From assembly GCF_000372525.1 (NCBI RefSeq), contig NZ_AQUR01000082.1, forward strand, positions 1 to 64,000: a stretch of 64,000 nucleotides of DNA. The letters run 5' to 3'. Shown here one piece after another: positions 1-8,752 of the stretch (position 1 is the stretch's first letter; each line of letters opens with the position of its first letter). Made by a program: the position numbers and the translations under genes. Under the pieces are notes generated by a model. It was not told where the DNA came from. It saw nothing but the letters and a program-made list of their open reading frames with translations, and searched no databases. The DNA is from Cupriavidus neocaledonicus. Its GTDB lineage: Bacteria > Pseudomonadota > Gammaproteobacteria > Burkholderiales > Burkholderiaceae.

Positions 1-244
1 TGGCGCTCTTGCCATTGCGCTGGTTGGCCGTGCCGGCCGGGCGCTCGGCGCCAGCCGGGTAGCCCAGATGATGGCCGAGCTCGGCCCCCAGGGCGCGCTC
101 GATCAGGGCCTTCTTGAACGCCATCGAGGCGTCCTGCACCGCCTCGGCGGTCATCGGACCCTTAACGAAATGGGCAATCAGGTCCTCGGGAATGGTCGGC
201 AGCTCACGGTCGGCGGCCTGGCTGGTCTTGGTTTTGCGTGGCAT
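1..244 (-). CDS. IS256-family transposase, N-terminal 81 codons (cut by window edge)
   Basis: Reading leftwards from the ATG at 244, the translation opens MPRKTKTSQAADRELPTIPE and continues with the GAELGHHLGY and NQRNGKSA blocks that I know from the N-terminus of IS256-family (Mutator-like, DDE) transposases. The reading frame is open to the window edge, so only the first 81 residues are visible; the DDE catalytic region lies outside. An AAGGAG ribosome site sits a few bases upstream of the ATG. The gene reads away from the window, so the insertion sequence ends just right of it (see the terminal repeat near 270-293). Whether the element is intact cannot be judged here. Confidence 0.85.
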   Translation of the reverse strand, partial: MPRKTKTSQAADRELPTIPEDLIAHFVKGPMTAEAVQDASMAFKKALIERALGAELGHHLGYPAGAERPAGTANQRNGKSA

Positions 245-269
245 ACATGCTCCTTGGCGACATGTTATG

Positions 270-293
270 CCCTAAACACAAAATTTCTGACAG
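270..293 (-). mobile_element. Terminal inverted repeat of the IS256-like element
   Basis: Reverse-strand sequence CTGTCAGAAATTTTGTGTTT followed by AGGGC lies 25 bases upstream of the transposase ribosome site, where an IS256-family end is expected. It is an inferred end: the other end of the element is outside the window, so the pair and any target duplication cannot be compared. Confidence 0.5.
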
Positions 294-351
294 GTCCGGC
301 GCTGCTGTATCGCGGGCGAATCCAAAGGATTTAGCCTCCCGCTGGTTTTCT

Positions 352-430
352 CCCCTCTCCCGCTTGCGGGAGAGGGGCGGGGGAGAGGGCAGGAGCATCG
401 ACGAAGTCGGGCGTCCAAATCCGGGCAGGT
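352..430. repeat. REP-like palindromic element, copy 1
   Basis: A perfect 12-bp-arm palindrome, CCCCTCTCCCGC-TT-GCGGGAGAGGGG (352-377), is followed by a conserved tail (GCGGGGGAGAGGGC, then AGGAGCATCGACGAAGTC). The same palindrome core and tail recur in inverse orientation at about 1095-1169, with similarity extending beyond the tail. Such palindromes are common dispersed intergenic elements in beta- and gammaproteobacteria. No coding function. Confidence 0.75.
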
Positions 431-444
431 CTTTCAACGTTTGC

Positions 445-469
445 TGTCCGGATTTTTGTGTGCAAGGCG
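445..469 (+). mobile_element. Second IS256-end-like sequence (possible relic)
   Basis: Forward sequence CTGTCCGGATTTTTGTGTGC plus AAGGC matches the presumed IS end at 270-293 at 19 of 25 positions, in the opposite orientation. No transposase gene follows it to the right, so if it is an IS end the rest of that element has been lost. It could also be the relic of an older insertion next to which the present copy landed. Confidence 0.35.
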
Positions 470-529
470 TTTGAATTCCAAGCACCGCACCCCCTCCATG
501 CCAATGCCAACAAGTGAGAACGGCCAGCC

Positions 530-718
530 TCAGGAAACCGGCAACTCTTCTTCCAACACCCGTTCCGACTGCGCCTTCACCAACCCCAAAAAGCAAAACG
601 CCCCAAAAGCCTGCTCCCACCATTCACTCTGCTGCTCTAGCAGAGCAAGCACGCCATCCATTCCCGCTGCCACTGCCAAGAGACTGTACCGGGCCGTTGA
701 TAGATCGATTTCCGCCAT
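530..718 (-). CDS. Small conserved-looking hypothetical protein (62 aa)
   Basis: The protein begins MAEIDLSTARYSLLAVAAGM and contains DGVLALLEQQSEWWEQAFGA, an amphipathic helical pattern with no signal peptide or Cys/His motif. The ATG at 718 is preceded by a strong GGAGGG ribosome site 6-7 bases upstream, which is the main reason to call it real. I recall similar short unnamed proteins in Ralstonia/Cupriavidus but cannot assign a family. It lies between two inverted REP-like elements next to an insertion sequence, so it may belong to a mobile or frequently rearranged locus. Confidence 0.5.
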   Translation of the reverse strand: MAEIDLSTARYSLLAVAAGMDGVLALLEQQSEWWEQAFGAFCFLGLVKAQSERVLEEELPVS

Positions 719-939
719 CGGACCCTCCAATCTTTACCTGAAGGTCCGCCGCGCGACGCTAGCGGAGGGCGGCGGGCCTGACGACGAGGGTGGAAGATTG
801 ATGCAAACACCAAGCCGGCCAGCCTTGCGGCTGCCTCGTGTCGGCCCGCCATGGATGACAAGCGCGTATGCGTGGAGACAGGCGGCGTCGAAGACGCCGA
901 CCTGTGGTGCTTGCAGTTCGGGCTTACACGCCCGGCCAC
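637..939 (-). CDS. Possible small Ash-like or orphan protein (doubtful)
   Basis: A 100-codon reverse frame starting MAGRVSPNCKHHRSASSTPP is open, basic and Ser/Arg-rich. It reminds me of short Ash-like or uncharacterised proteins annotated in Ralstonia and Cupriavidus, but the recollection is not firm, and an alternative frame (734-1216) is also open over the same DNA. Its 3' end overlaps the start of the better-supported small gene at 530-718. I see no clear ribosome site. Treat it as a candidate only. Confidence 0.25.
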   Translation of the reverse strand: MAGRVSPNCKHHRSASSTPPVSTHTRLSSMAGRHEAAARLAGLVFASIFHPRRQARRPPLASRGGPSGKDWRVRWRKSIYQRPGTVSWQWQREWMACLLC

Positions 940-1094
940 CGTTGTTTGCGATGACCGTGTCAGTCTCCCGCATTAGGGTCAGGAACTCGATAAGACAGTT
1001 CCCATTCCTGAGCGGACGCAGCATCGTGCCGTCGCTGCGCCCTTTCGCAAATAGCCGATCTCCGAAACGATTCCTCAAGGCATGCCTTGGCTGG

Positions 1095-1169
1095 TGAGGT
1101 GGCAGATTTGCAGTCCTGACTTCGTGGATGCTTCTGCCCTTTCCCCCGCCTATCTCCCGCAAGCGGGAG
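1095..1169. repeat. REP-like palindromic element, copy 2 (inverted)
   Basis: Core palindrome CTCCCGC-AA-GCGGGAG at 1154-1169. On the reverse strand the core is followed by GCGGGGGAAAGGGCAGAAGC then ATCCACGAAGTC, matching the tail of copy 1 closely. The two copies face each other across about 0.8 kb that contains the small reverse-strand genes, so the locus is flanked by inverted repeats. Confidence 0.7.
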
Positions 1170-1208
1170 GGTCGGCTCGTCGGGCTGCCGCAGAGCATGA
1201 CCCGTCCC

Positions 1209-2708
1209 TCAGGCAACCCCCTTCCGGCCCCGCATCCTCAAATCACTGACCACCGGCCACACCAGTACGAACACCGCCAGCCCCATGATCGTCCCCACCA
1301 GCCCGTTCGACCAGAACACATCCAACGCCCCGGACGACACCAGCATCGTTTGCCGGAACGCGTCCTCGGCCCGGTCGCCCAGCACCAGCGCCAGCACCAT
1401 CGGCGCCAACGGGTAATCCAGCTTCTTCAACACATAGCCCACCACGCCGAAGCCCAGCATCAGCCAGACGTCGAACAACGCGCCGTTGACGGTGTACGCG
1501 CCGATCGCGCAGATCACCAGGATCAGCGGCGCGATGATCGAGAACGGGATGCGCAGGATCGCCGCGAACAGCGGCACGGTCGACAGCACCACGATCAGTC
1601 CGACGATATTGCCCAGGTACATGCTGGCGATCAGGCCCCATACGAACGGCCCCTGCTCGGCGAACAGCAGCGGCCCCGGCTGCAGGCCCCAGATCATCAG
1701 GCCGCCCAGCAGCACCGCCGCGGTGGCGGAGCCGGGAATGCCCAGGGCCAGCATTGGCAGCAGCGCGCTGGTGCCGGCAGCGTGTGCTGCGGTCTCGGGC
1801 GCGACCACGCCTTCGACATTGCCCTGCCCGAACGAATCGGGATCCTTCGCCATGCGCTTGGCCACGCCATAGCCCATGAACGACGCCGCGGTGGCGCCGC
1901 CCGGGGTGATGCCCAGCCAGCAGCCGATCACCGACGAGCGCAGCACGGTCAGCCAGTAGCGCGGCAGTTCGGCCCAGGTCTTCAGCACCACCTTCAGGTC
2001 GATGCGGGCCTGCTTGCCGCGGAAGGCGACGCCCTCTTCCATCGTCATCAGGATCTCGCTGATGCCGAACAGGCCGATCACCGCTACCAGGAAGTCGAAG
2101 CCGCGCAGCAGCTCGGTCGAGCCGAAGGTCATGCGCAGCGTGCCCGAGACCGTGTCCATGCCGACCGCGGCCAGCACGAAGCCCAGGCACATCGCGATCA
2201 GGATCTTGGGCTTGGATTCCTTGCCCATGCCGACAAAGCTGCAGAAGGTCAGCAGGTACACCGCGAAGAACTCGGGCGGGCCGAAGCGCAGCGCGAACTT
2301 TGCCACCATCGGCGCGAGGAAGGTGATCAGCAGCACGCCGGCCAGCGCCCCCAGGCACGAGCCGGTGAAGGCCGAGGTCAGCGCCTTGCCGGCCTCGCCG
2401 CGCTGCGCCATCGGATAGCCGTCGAAGGTGGTGGCCACCGACCAGGCTTCGCCCGGAATATTGAACAGGATCGAGGTGATCGCGCCGCCGAACAATGCGC
2501 CCCAGTAGATGCAGGACAGCATGATGATGGCAGACACCGGGTCCATCGAGAACGTCAGCGGCAGCAGGATCGCCACGCCGTTGGGCCCGCCCAGGCCCGG
2601 CAGCACGCCCACCACGATGCCAAGCAGGATGCCGACGAACATCAGCCCGACGTTCTGCCAAGACAGCGCCACGGCGAAGCCGCCCATCAATGCATTGAGT
2701 TCATCCAT
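1209..2708 (-). CDS. tctA: Tripartite tricarboxylate transporter permease TctA
   Basis: This is the large membrane subunit (499 aa) of a tripartite tricarboxylate transporter, which imports a carboxylate captured by the periplasmic receptor, driven by an ion gradient. It is hydrophobic throughout, with about a dozen predicted membrane segments, and carries the family's glycine-rich loops: GVLPGLGG at residues 34-41 and GITPGGATAASF near residue 265. Start MDELNALMGG at 2708 was preferred to a longer frame because the extra N-terminus is arginine-rich and overlaps tctB. It is the last gene of a six-gene reverse operon, 13 bases after tctB. Confidence 0.93.
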   Translation of the reverse strand: MDELNALMGGFAVALSWQNVGLMFVGILLGIVVGVLPGLGGPNGVAILLPLTFSMDPVSAIIMLSCIYWGALFGGAITSILFNIPGEAWSVATTFDGYPMAQRGEAGKALTSAFTGSCLGALAGVLLITFLAPMVAKFALRFGPPEFFAVYLLTFCSFVGMGKESKPKILIAMCLGFVLAAVGMDTVSGTLRMTFGSTELLRGFDFLVAVIGLFGISEILMTMEEGVAFRGKQARIDLKVVLKTWAELPRYWLTVLRSSVIGCWLGITPGGATAASFMGYGVAKRMAKDPDSFGQGNVEGVVAPETAAHAAGTSALLPMLALGIPGSATAAVLLGGLMIWGLQPGPLLFAEQGPFVWGLIASMYLGNIVGLIVVLSTVPLFAAILRIPFSIIAPLILVICAIGAYTVNGALFDVWLMLGFGVVGYVLKKLDYPLAPMVLALVLGDRAEDAFRQTMLVSSGALDVFWSNGLVGTIMGLAVFVLVWPVVSDLRMRGRKGVA

Positions 2709-2721
2709 GATCCGCCCCTCC

Positions 2722-3228
2722 CTAGTAGCCCAGCGCCGCTTCCAGCGGGCCCTTGGGCAGCGGCACACGGAACTGGATCTCGAAGATCCAGAACAGCAGC
2801 GCATTGATGCCGACGCCGATCAGCGCAGCCTTCCACCACGCCGCCTTGCCCACCCACACCATGAAGCCGGCGATGAAGAGCGCAGATGCCACGTAGATGC
2901 CGAGCAGCCCGATCAGCCCGACATACACGGTCAGCGGCACCAGGATCACGCCCACCTGCCGCAGCTGCTGCCACGTCGCAAACACGGCGCCGCGGTCGGC
3001 GCGCAGCGCCTGCACACCCACCAGCACGCTGCAGACCAGGATGATGAGCCCGACCCGCATCGGGAAATACCCCGCTTCCGGCCCGTCCGGCGCCCAGCCG
3101 GCGCCGATGGCGTAGTTGCTCCAGATCACCACCAGCGCGCCGGCCAGCAGGCACAGCGCCACCGCCAGTTCCACCGCCTTGACCGAGATGCCGGCGCCCG
3201 CATGCGCCGCTTCCTGTTGTGAATCCAT
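2722..3228 (-). CDS. tctB: Tripartite tricarboxylate transporter small subunit TctB
   Basis: A 168-residue protein with four hydrophobic segments (starting near residues 17, 60, 85 and 115), the size and layout expected of TctB, the small permease subunit that partners TctA. The segment ending EIQFRVPLPKGPLEAALG is typical of the family's C-terminus. It lies between tctC (71-base gap) and tctA (13-base gap), giving a complete TctCBA set. The sequence does not show which substrate is carried; the upstream enzymes suggest a hydroxy acid, amino acid or related carboxylate. Confidence 0.9.
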   Translation of the reverse strand: MDSQQEAAHAGAGISVKAVELAVALCLLAGALVVIWSNYAIGAGWAPDGPEAGYFPMRVGLIILVCSVLVGVQALRADRGAVFATWQQLRQVGVILVPLTVYVGLIGLLGIYVASALFIAGFMVWVGKAAWWKAALIGVGINALLFWIFEIQFRVPLPKGPLEAALGY

Positions 3229-3299
3229 GTTGTCCCCCGCCTTGCTTCAGGCCAACGGCTGCGCCGCGCGGCGCAGCCTCTTTTTGCTCCGCGCCAGCG

Positions 3300-4295
3300 T
3301 CAGCGCGCGGCGACGAAGCCCGCCTCCTTGATGATGTCGCGATGCGCGGCTTCGTCGCGCGCCAGGAAGTCGGTCAGTGCCTTGCCGGTGAGGAACTCGT
3401 TCTTCAGTGCGTTCTTCTCCAGGTATTCCTTCCACTCCGGCGTGGCCACGATCTTCTGCATCAGGTCCACGTAGTACTTCTGCTGCTCGGGGGTCACGCC
3501 GCCCGGCATCATGAACACGCGCAACATCTGGTATTGCACGTCGAGGCCCTGCTCCTTGCAGGTCGGCACGTCGTGCCAGCTCTGGGTCTGCGTGACCTTG
3601 CCGTTGTAGGCCATGCGCTCCGGCGCGAACACGCACAGCGCGCGATGCTCGCCGGCGCGCCACTGGCCGATCGATTCGGACGGGTTGTTGACGTTGGCGT
3701 CGATATGCTGGCCCGACAGCTGCGTGGCGGCCTCGCCGCCGCCCTTGTACGGCACATAGATGAAGCGGGTGCCGGTCTTCTTCTGCACCAGCGCGCTGAT
3801 GATCTGGTCCTCGCGCTTGGAGCTGGTGCCGCCGACCTTGATCTTGCCGGCGCTGGCCCTGGACGCGTCGATGAACTGCGCGACGGTCTTGTACGGGGCC
3901 GCGGCATTGGTCCACAGCACGAATTCGTCCTGGGCGATCATCGCCACCGGGGTCAGGTCGCGCCAGCTGAACGGCAGGTGGCTCACCATCGGCACCGTGT
4001 ACAGCGCCGACGAGGCCACCAGCAGCTTGTGCGGATTGCCCTGCGAGGCCTTGGTATCCATCAGCCCTTCGGCACCGCTGGCGCCCGCCTTGTTCAGCAC
4101 GATTACCGGCTGGCTCATCAACTTGTGCCTGGCGATGATGCCCTGGATCGACCGTGCCATCTGGTCCGAGGCGCCACCGGCCCCGAACGGCACCACGATC
4201 TCGACCGGCTTGGCCGGCTCCCATGCCCATGCGCTCAGGCAGGCCGTGGCACCCACCACGGCCGCCAGGGTCTTCCTGACTGTGTTGCGTTGCAT
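3300..4295 (-). CDS. tctC: Tripartite tricarboxylate transporter receptor TctC (Bug family)
   Basis: Periplasmic solute-binding protein of 331 aa. Residues 1-25 form a signal peptide ending around AWAWEPAKP, followed by the family's opening VEIVVPFGAGGASDQMAR and later FIYVPYKGGGEAATQL, both usual Bug-family landmarks around the carboxylate pocket. Start at 4295 has a GGAGA ribosome site upstream. It is the first transporter gene of the operon, 80 bases after the aldolase gene, and the only one of five Bug receptors in the window that sits beside TctA/TctB. Confidence 0.92.
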   Translation of the reverse strand: MQRNTVRKTLAAVVGATACLSAWAWEPAKPVEIVVPFGAGGASDQMARSIQGIIARHKLMSQPVIVLNKAGASGAEGLMDTKASQGNPHKLLVASSALYTVPMVSHLPFSWRDLTPVAMIAQDEFVLWTNAAAPYKTVAQFIDASRASAGKIKVGGTSSKREDQIISALVQKKTGTRFIYVPYKGGGEAATQLSGQHIDANVNNPSESIGQWRAGEHRALCVFAPERMAYNGKVTQTQSWHDVPTCKEQGLDVQYQMLRVFMMPGGVTPEQQKYYVDLMQKIVATPEWKEYLEKNALKNEFLTGKALTDFLARDEAAHRDIIKEAGFVAAR

Positions 4296-4375
4296 CGTTG
4301 GTCTCCTTTGGCTTTGACTACCCGCTGCCGCTGGTTGCGGCTCTTGTCTCTTTTTTCCTGCGCTGCCACGCGGTA

Positions 4376-5542
4376 TCAGCGGCTCAGGCCGCGCGCCGCG
4401 ATGTCCCACAGCCCGGCCACATGCCCGTCGCGGCAGCAAACGTATTGCGCGTGCAGGTTCGCGGTGGGATCGCAATGGCCAGGCACCAGCCAGAGCTTGC
4501 TGCCCAGCAGGGCCTGGGCGTCGGCGTCCAGCACCTGCAGCACGCCATGCTCATCGTTGGCCGCGACATAGCGCAGCGACTCGCTGCCCGGGCCGGACCA
4601 TACGCGCGGCAGGCCGGAATCCACCGCGAGCGACTTCAGGCCCGCATCGCACACCGCCACGCCGGCGCGCGCGGTGCTCATCACCGTGGTCGACAGGAAC
4701 AGGCCGTGCCGGGGCTGGAAGCGCCCGGGCCATTCGCTGGCGCCATAGTGGGCGTCGAGGAAAACGTAGCTGCCGGGCTGGATCTCGGTATAGACGCCGC
4801 TCTCGCAATCGAACTCCGCGGTGCCGCTGCCGCCGCCGGTGATGACCGGGCAGGCGATGCCACGGGCACGCAGGTGCGCCACATAGGCACCCGCCTGTTC
4901 GGCAGCACGCCGGGCCACGTCGCGGCGCCGGGTCCAGTGCGGCAGGTGCTGCGCGCCGCCGTGGTACGCCTGCAGCCCGCCGAAACGCAGCGACGGCGCC
5001 GCGCCGATGGCATCGGCCAGCCGGCCCAGCGCTGCGGGGCTGTCGACGCCGCAACGCCCCTGCCCGACATCGGCTTCCGCCAGCACGGTGATGCGCACCC
5101 CGCCGGCCGCCGCGGCGGCGGCCAGCGCGGCCACCTGGCGCACGTCGTCCACACAGACGCTCAGGTCCACATGCCGGGCCAGCTCTACCGCCATCGCCAG
5201 CTTGTCGGCGCCGACGAATTCGTTGCTGATGTGGATGCTGGCGATGCCGGCGGCGGCAAACGGATAGGCCTCGCTGAGCTTCTGGCAGCAGATCCCCACC
5301 GCGCCGGCGGCCATCTGCCGCTGCGCGATCGCGACCGACTTGTGCGCCTTGGCATGCGGGCGCAGCGCCACGCCGCCGGCATCGGCCAGCGCCTGCATCC
5401 GCGCCACGTTCTGCTCGAAGGCGTCGAGGTCGACCAGCAGCGCCGGCGTGCCTACGTCCTCGACGCGATCGCCAATCCTTGCCGGTGCCGGCGGCTGCAG
5501 GCGGGTGCGGTCCCGGACCGGCTCGTGCAACGGCTCAGTCAT
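4376..5542 (-). CDS. PLP-dependent D-threonine / 3-hydroxyaspartate aldolase-type enzyme (DSD1 family)
   Basis: A 388-aa fold-type III PLP enzyme with an alanine-racemase-like N-terminal barrel and a C-terminal DSD1 metal domain. RPHAKAHK at 61-68 carries the likely PLP lysine (K65); PGHCDPTAN near 354-362 gives a His-x-Asp metal site. In this family HxD is typical of D-threonine and 3-hydroxyaspartate aldolases (including BhcC), whereas D-serine dehydratases have HxC; this is known family information applied here. The likely reaction is reversible cleavage of a beta-hydroxy-D-amino acid to glycine plus an aldehyde or glyoxylate. Its start overlaps the end of the dehydrogenase gene by 8 bases, so the two are translationally coupled. 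Confidence 0.85.
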   Translation of the reverse strand: MTEPLHEPVRDRTRLQPPAPARIGDRVEDVGTPALLVDLDAFEQNVARMQALADAGGVALRPHAKAHKSVAIAQRQMAAGAVGICCQKLSEAYPFAAAGIASIHISNEFVGADKLAMAVELARHVDLSVCVDDVRQVAALAAAAAAGGVRITVLAEADVGQGRCGVDSPAALGRLADAIGAAPSLRFGGLQAYHGGAQHLPHWTRRRDVARRAAEQAGAYVAHLRARGIACPVITGGGSGTAEFDCESGVYTEIQPGSYVFLDAHYGASEWPGRFQPRHGLFLSTTVMSTARAGVAVCDAGLKSLAVDSGLPRVWSGPGSESLRYVAANDEHGVLQVLDADAQALLGSKLWLVPGHCDPTANLHAQYVCCRDGHVAGLWDIAARGLSR

Positions 5543-8500
5543 GGCGGCCACCCTCGAGCGACATCGCCAGTACTCTTGCCACATGCATGGCCTCGGCCTG
5601 CGCGCCGTCGCGGATCTGGTGGCGGCAGCTGGTGCCGTCCGCGACCACGATGGCATCGCCGGCGCGCCGGCGCACCGCCGGCAGCAACGACAGCTCGGCC
5701 ATCGCCTGCGATGCTTCGAAATGCTCGGCCTCATAGCCGAAGCTGCCGGCCATGCCGCAGCACGACGACTCCACCGGCGCCACCTTAAGGTCCGGAATCC
5801 AGCCCAGCACGGTCTGCACCGGCGTGAAGGCATCGAACGCCTTCTGGTGGCAGTGCCCGTGCACGATGGCCTCGGAGACCTGCAGCGGCTGCAGCGCAAG
5901 CGCCAGCCGGCCCGCCTGGCGCTCGCGCACCAGGAACTCCTCGAACAGGAACGCCAGGCCGGCGAGCTGGCGCGCCTCGTCGCCATAGCCATAGCCCAGG
6001 AACTCATCGCGCAGCGACAGCAGGCATGACGGCTCCAGGCCGACCACCGGCACGCCGCGCGCGACGAAGGGGCGCAGCGTATCGAGCAGGCGCCGCGCCT
6101 CGGCCTTCGCCTGCTCGACCAGGCCCGCGGCGAGGAAGGTCCGGCCGCAGCACAGCGGACGTTCGCCTGCGCGGGTGTTGAAGTGCACGGTATAGCCCGC
6201 CGCTTCCAGCACGGCCTGCGCGGCGCGCGCATTGTCCGGCTCCATGTAGTTGCTGAAGGTATCGACGAAGAGCAGCACCTCGCGGCCATCGGCCTGGTTG
6301 CCCGCAGCTTTGGCCGCGCCGCGGCCGCGCGCCAGGAACGGCGCGGTGAAGCGCGGCAGCGAACGCTGCGGGGCAAACCCCAGCGCGCCTTTGATCCAGC
6401 CGGACACCCCGGGCAGGCTGTCGGCCAGCGCCAGCAGGCCCGGCACGCGGCTGGCCACGGGCGCATAGCGCGGCAGGAATGCGACCAAGCGCTCGCGCAG
6501 GCTGATGCCGTGCCGGCTGGTCCAGGCATGGCGCGCCTCGATCTTGAACTTCGCCATGTCGACGCCGGTCGGGCAGTCGCGCTTGCAGCCCTTGCACGAG
6601 ACGCACAGGTCCAGCGCCTCCTTCACTTCCCTGCTGGCCAGTCCGTCGCTGCCGAGCTGGCCGGTCAGCGCCAGCCGCAGCGTGTTGGCGCGCCCGCGCG
6701 TGACGTGCTGCTCGTCCTTGGTCACGCGATAGCTGGGGCACATGGTGCCGGCGTCGAACTTGCGGCAATGGCCGTTGTTGTTGCACATCTCGACGGCCGA
6801 CGCCAGGCCATGGGTGGCGGTATCGTTCCCCGTGCCCGGCGCGGTCTCGGCGCCCGTCATCGGGTCGCGCCGCACGTTCCACGCCGACCAGTCCAGCGCC
6901 GGGCTCAGCGGCAGCGCGGCGTAGCCGGGCGCGAAGCGGAAGTTTTCGCGCGCATCCATGCGCGGCGGGCGCACGATCTTGTCGGGGTTGAAGCGGTTGT
7001 CCGGATCGAACAGCGCCTTGATCTCGCTGAACGCGGCGTTGATGCGCGGGCCGTATTGCCAGGCCACCCACTCGCCGCGGCACAGGCCGTCGCCGTGCTC
7101 GCCGGAATAGGCGCCCTTGTATTCGCGCACCAGTTCGGCGGCCTCTTGCGCGATCTCGCGCATGCGCAGCGCGCCGTCGCGGCGCATGTCCAGGATCGGC
7201 CGCACGTGCAGCGTGCCGACGCTGGCATGGGCGTACCAGGTGCCCTCGGTCTCGTGCTTGTGGAAGACCTCGGTCAGGCGGCGGGTGTATTCGGCCAGGT
7301 GCTCGAGCGGCACTGCGCAGTCCTCGATGAACGAGACCGGCTTGCCGTCGCCCTTCATGCTCATCATGATGTTCAGGCCGGCCTTGCGCACATCCCACAG
7401 CGCCTTCTGCGCCTTCTCTTCCGGCATCTTCACCACCGAGCCGGGCAGGCCCAGGTCGGCCATCAGCTCGGCCAGCCGGTCCAGTTGCGCCAGCAGCGCC
7501 TGGCGGTCGTCGCCGGCGAACTCCACCAGCAGGATGGCCTGCGGATCGCCGGCCAGCGCACGCTCGACCACCGGGCGGAACGCGGGGTTTTCCATCGACA
7601 GGTCGATCATGGTGCGGTCGACCAGTTCCACCGCCACCGGGCGCAGCGTGACGATATGCTGGGTCAGGTCCATCGCCTGGTAGAACGTGGGGAAGTTGAC
7701 CACGCCCAGCACCTTGTGCGCCGGCAGCGGCGCCAGCTTCAGCGTGAGCTGGCGGCTGCAGGCCAGCGTGCCCTCGGAACCGACCAGGATATGCGCGAGG
7801 TTGGCGTGGCCATCGTCGGTATAGGCGCGCGGATTCTGGCAGTCGAACAGGTCGATGTTGTAGCCGGCCACGCGGCGCAGCACCTTGGGCATGCGCTCGG
7901 CGATTTCGCCGCGCTCGCGCGTGGCGATGCGCTGCAACCCCTGCAGGATGCCCTCGGCGCGCCCTGGCGCCACCGGTTGCGCCAGCGAACCGAAGTGGCA
8001 GTCGCTGCCGTCCGCCAGCACCGCATCGATGGCCAGCACGTTATGCACCATGTTGCCGTAGGCGATCGAACGCGAGCCGCACGAGTTGTTGCCGGCCATG
8101 CCGCCGATGGTGCATTGCGCGCCGGTGGAGACGTCCACCGGGAACCACAGCCCGTGCGGCCTGAGCCAGGCGTTCAGGTGGTCCAGCACGATGCCGGGCT
8201 CCACCGTCACCGTGCGCGCGCCGGCATCGAAGGCGACCACGTTGTTGAGCCACTTGCTGGTGTCGATGACCAGCGCCTCGCCCACAGTCTGGCCGCACTG
8301 GCTGGTGCCGGCGCCGCGGGCCAGCACCGGCACGCGCTGGTCGCGCGCGATGTCGAGTGCGCGCACCAGGTCGGCCTGGTCGCGCGGCACCACCACGCCG
8401 ACCGGCATGATCTGGTAGATGGAAGCATCGGTGGCATAGCGGCCGCGGGCGGCGCGGTCGAACAGCACGTCGCCGCGCAACTCCTTGCGCAGCAGTGCCG

Positions 8501-8588
8501 ACAGCGGCGAGAGCGGCGAGGAGGCCCGGCGCTGCGCGGGCACCAGGTGGATCGGCTTGACCAGCAGGGAAGACGAAGTCATGTTCAT
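5535..8588 (-). CDS. FAD-linked oxidase / Fe-S protein fusion (D-2-hydroxyacid dehydrogenase type)
   Basis: A 1017-aa fusion. Residues about 45-190 are a PCMH-type FAD-binding domain (GGMAGNNSCGSRS near 166), then a FAD-oxidase C-terminal domain to about 500. Next come Fe-S ligands: CNNNGHC near 600 and CVSCKGCKRDCP near 661. Two cysteine-rich CCG domains follow (CCGRTF near 811, SSCCGMAG near 942). Length and order match the YdiJ / GlcD-GlcF-like fused dehydrogenases that oxidise D-2-hydroxyacids (glycolate, D-lactate, D-2-hydroxyglutarate) and pass electrons to the quinone pool. The neighbours (aldolase, glyoxylate aminotransferase) make glycolate or a related hydroxyacid a reasonable guess. 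Start at 8588 (MNMTSSS) precedes the conserved region; upstream frame is unlike protein. Confidence 0.88.
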   Translation of the reverse strand: MNMTSSSLLVKPIHLVPAQRRASSPLSPLSALLRKELRGDVLFDRAARGRYATDASIYQIMPVGVVVPRDQADLVRALDIARDQRVPVLARGAGTSQCGQTVGEALVIDTSKWLNNVVAFDAGARTVTVEPGIVLDHLNAWLRPHGLWFPVDVSTGAQCTIGGMAGNNSCGSRSIAYGNMVHNVLAIDAVLADGSDCHFGSLAQPVAPGRAEGILQGLQRIATRERGEIAERMPKVLRRVAGYNIDLFDCQNPRAYTDDGHANLAHILVGSEGTLACSRQLTLKLAPLPAHKVLGVVNFPTFYQAMDLTQHIVTLRPVAVELVDRTMIDLSMENPAFRPVVERALAGDPQAILLVEFAGDDRQALLAQLDRLAELMADLGLPGSVVKMPEEKAQKALWDVRKAGLNIMMSMKGDGKPVSFIEDCAVPLEHLAEYTRRLTEVFHKHETEGTWYAHASVGTLHVRPILDMRRDGALRMREIAQEAAELVREYKGAYSGEHGDGLCRGEWVAWQYGPRINAAFSEIKALFDPDNRFNPDKIVRPPRMDARENFRFAPGYAALPLSPALDWSAWNVRRDPMTGAETAPGTGNDTATHGLASAVEMCNNNGHCRKFDAGTMCPSYRVTKDEQHVTRGRANTLRLALTGQLGSDGLASREVKEALDLCVSCKGCKRDCPTGVDMAKFKIEARHAWTSRHGISLRERLVAFLPRYAPVASRVPGLLALADSLPGVSGWIKGALGFAPQRSLPRFTAPFLARGRGAAKAAGNQADGREVLLFVDTFSNYMEPDNARAAQAVLEAAGYTVHFNTRAGERPLCCGRTFLAAGLVEQAKAEARRLLDTLRPFVARGVPVVGLEPSCLLSLRDEFLGYGYGDEARQLAGLAFLFEEFLVRERQAGRLALALQPLQVSEAIVHGHCHQKAFDAFTPVQTVLGWIPDLKVAPVESSCCGMAGSFGYEAEHFEASQAMAELSLLPAVRRRAGDAIVVADGTSCRHQIRDGAQAEAMHVARVLAMSLEGGRHD

Positions 8589-8752
8589 GGCATGCAAGAA
8601 ACAAGGGCTGCGCGCCCACGGCGATGCATGCGGCCGCCTGCGGTGGGCGCATGTCGTGGTGATGCTGCGGCAGGTAAGGCAGGCAGGTGGCGGACCGTGC
8701 CGCGCCCGCCCTGCCCCGCACCGCTCGGTCGGCCGCGCTCGGTCGGCTCCGC

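Noticed and set aside
441-1097. A 218-codon forward frame left of tctA
   Set aside because: No ribosome site, no familiar sequence, and overlaps the better-supported reverse small gene.
1128-2807. A 559-codon forward frame opposite tctA
   Set aside because: It is the antisense of the clear tctA gene; its product is Gln/His/Arg-rich noise and lacks a ribosome site.
4376-6529. A long reverse frame giving a 717-codon protein ending as the aldolase
   Set aside because: Only the last 388 codons match the family; the upstream part overlaps the dehydrogenase gene in another frame, so the start at 5542 was used.
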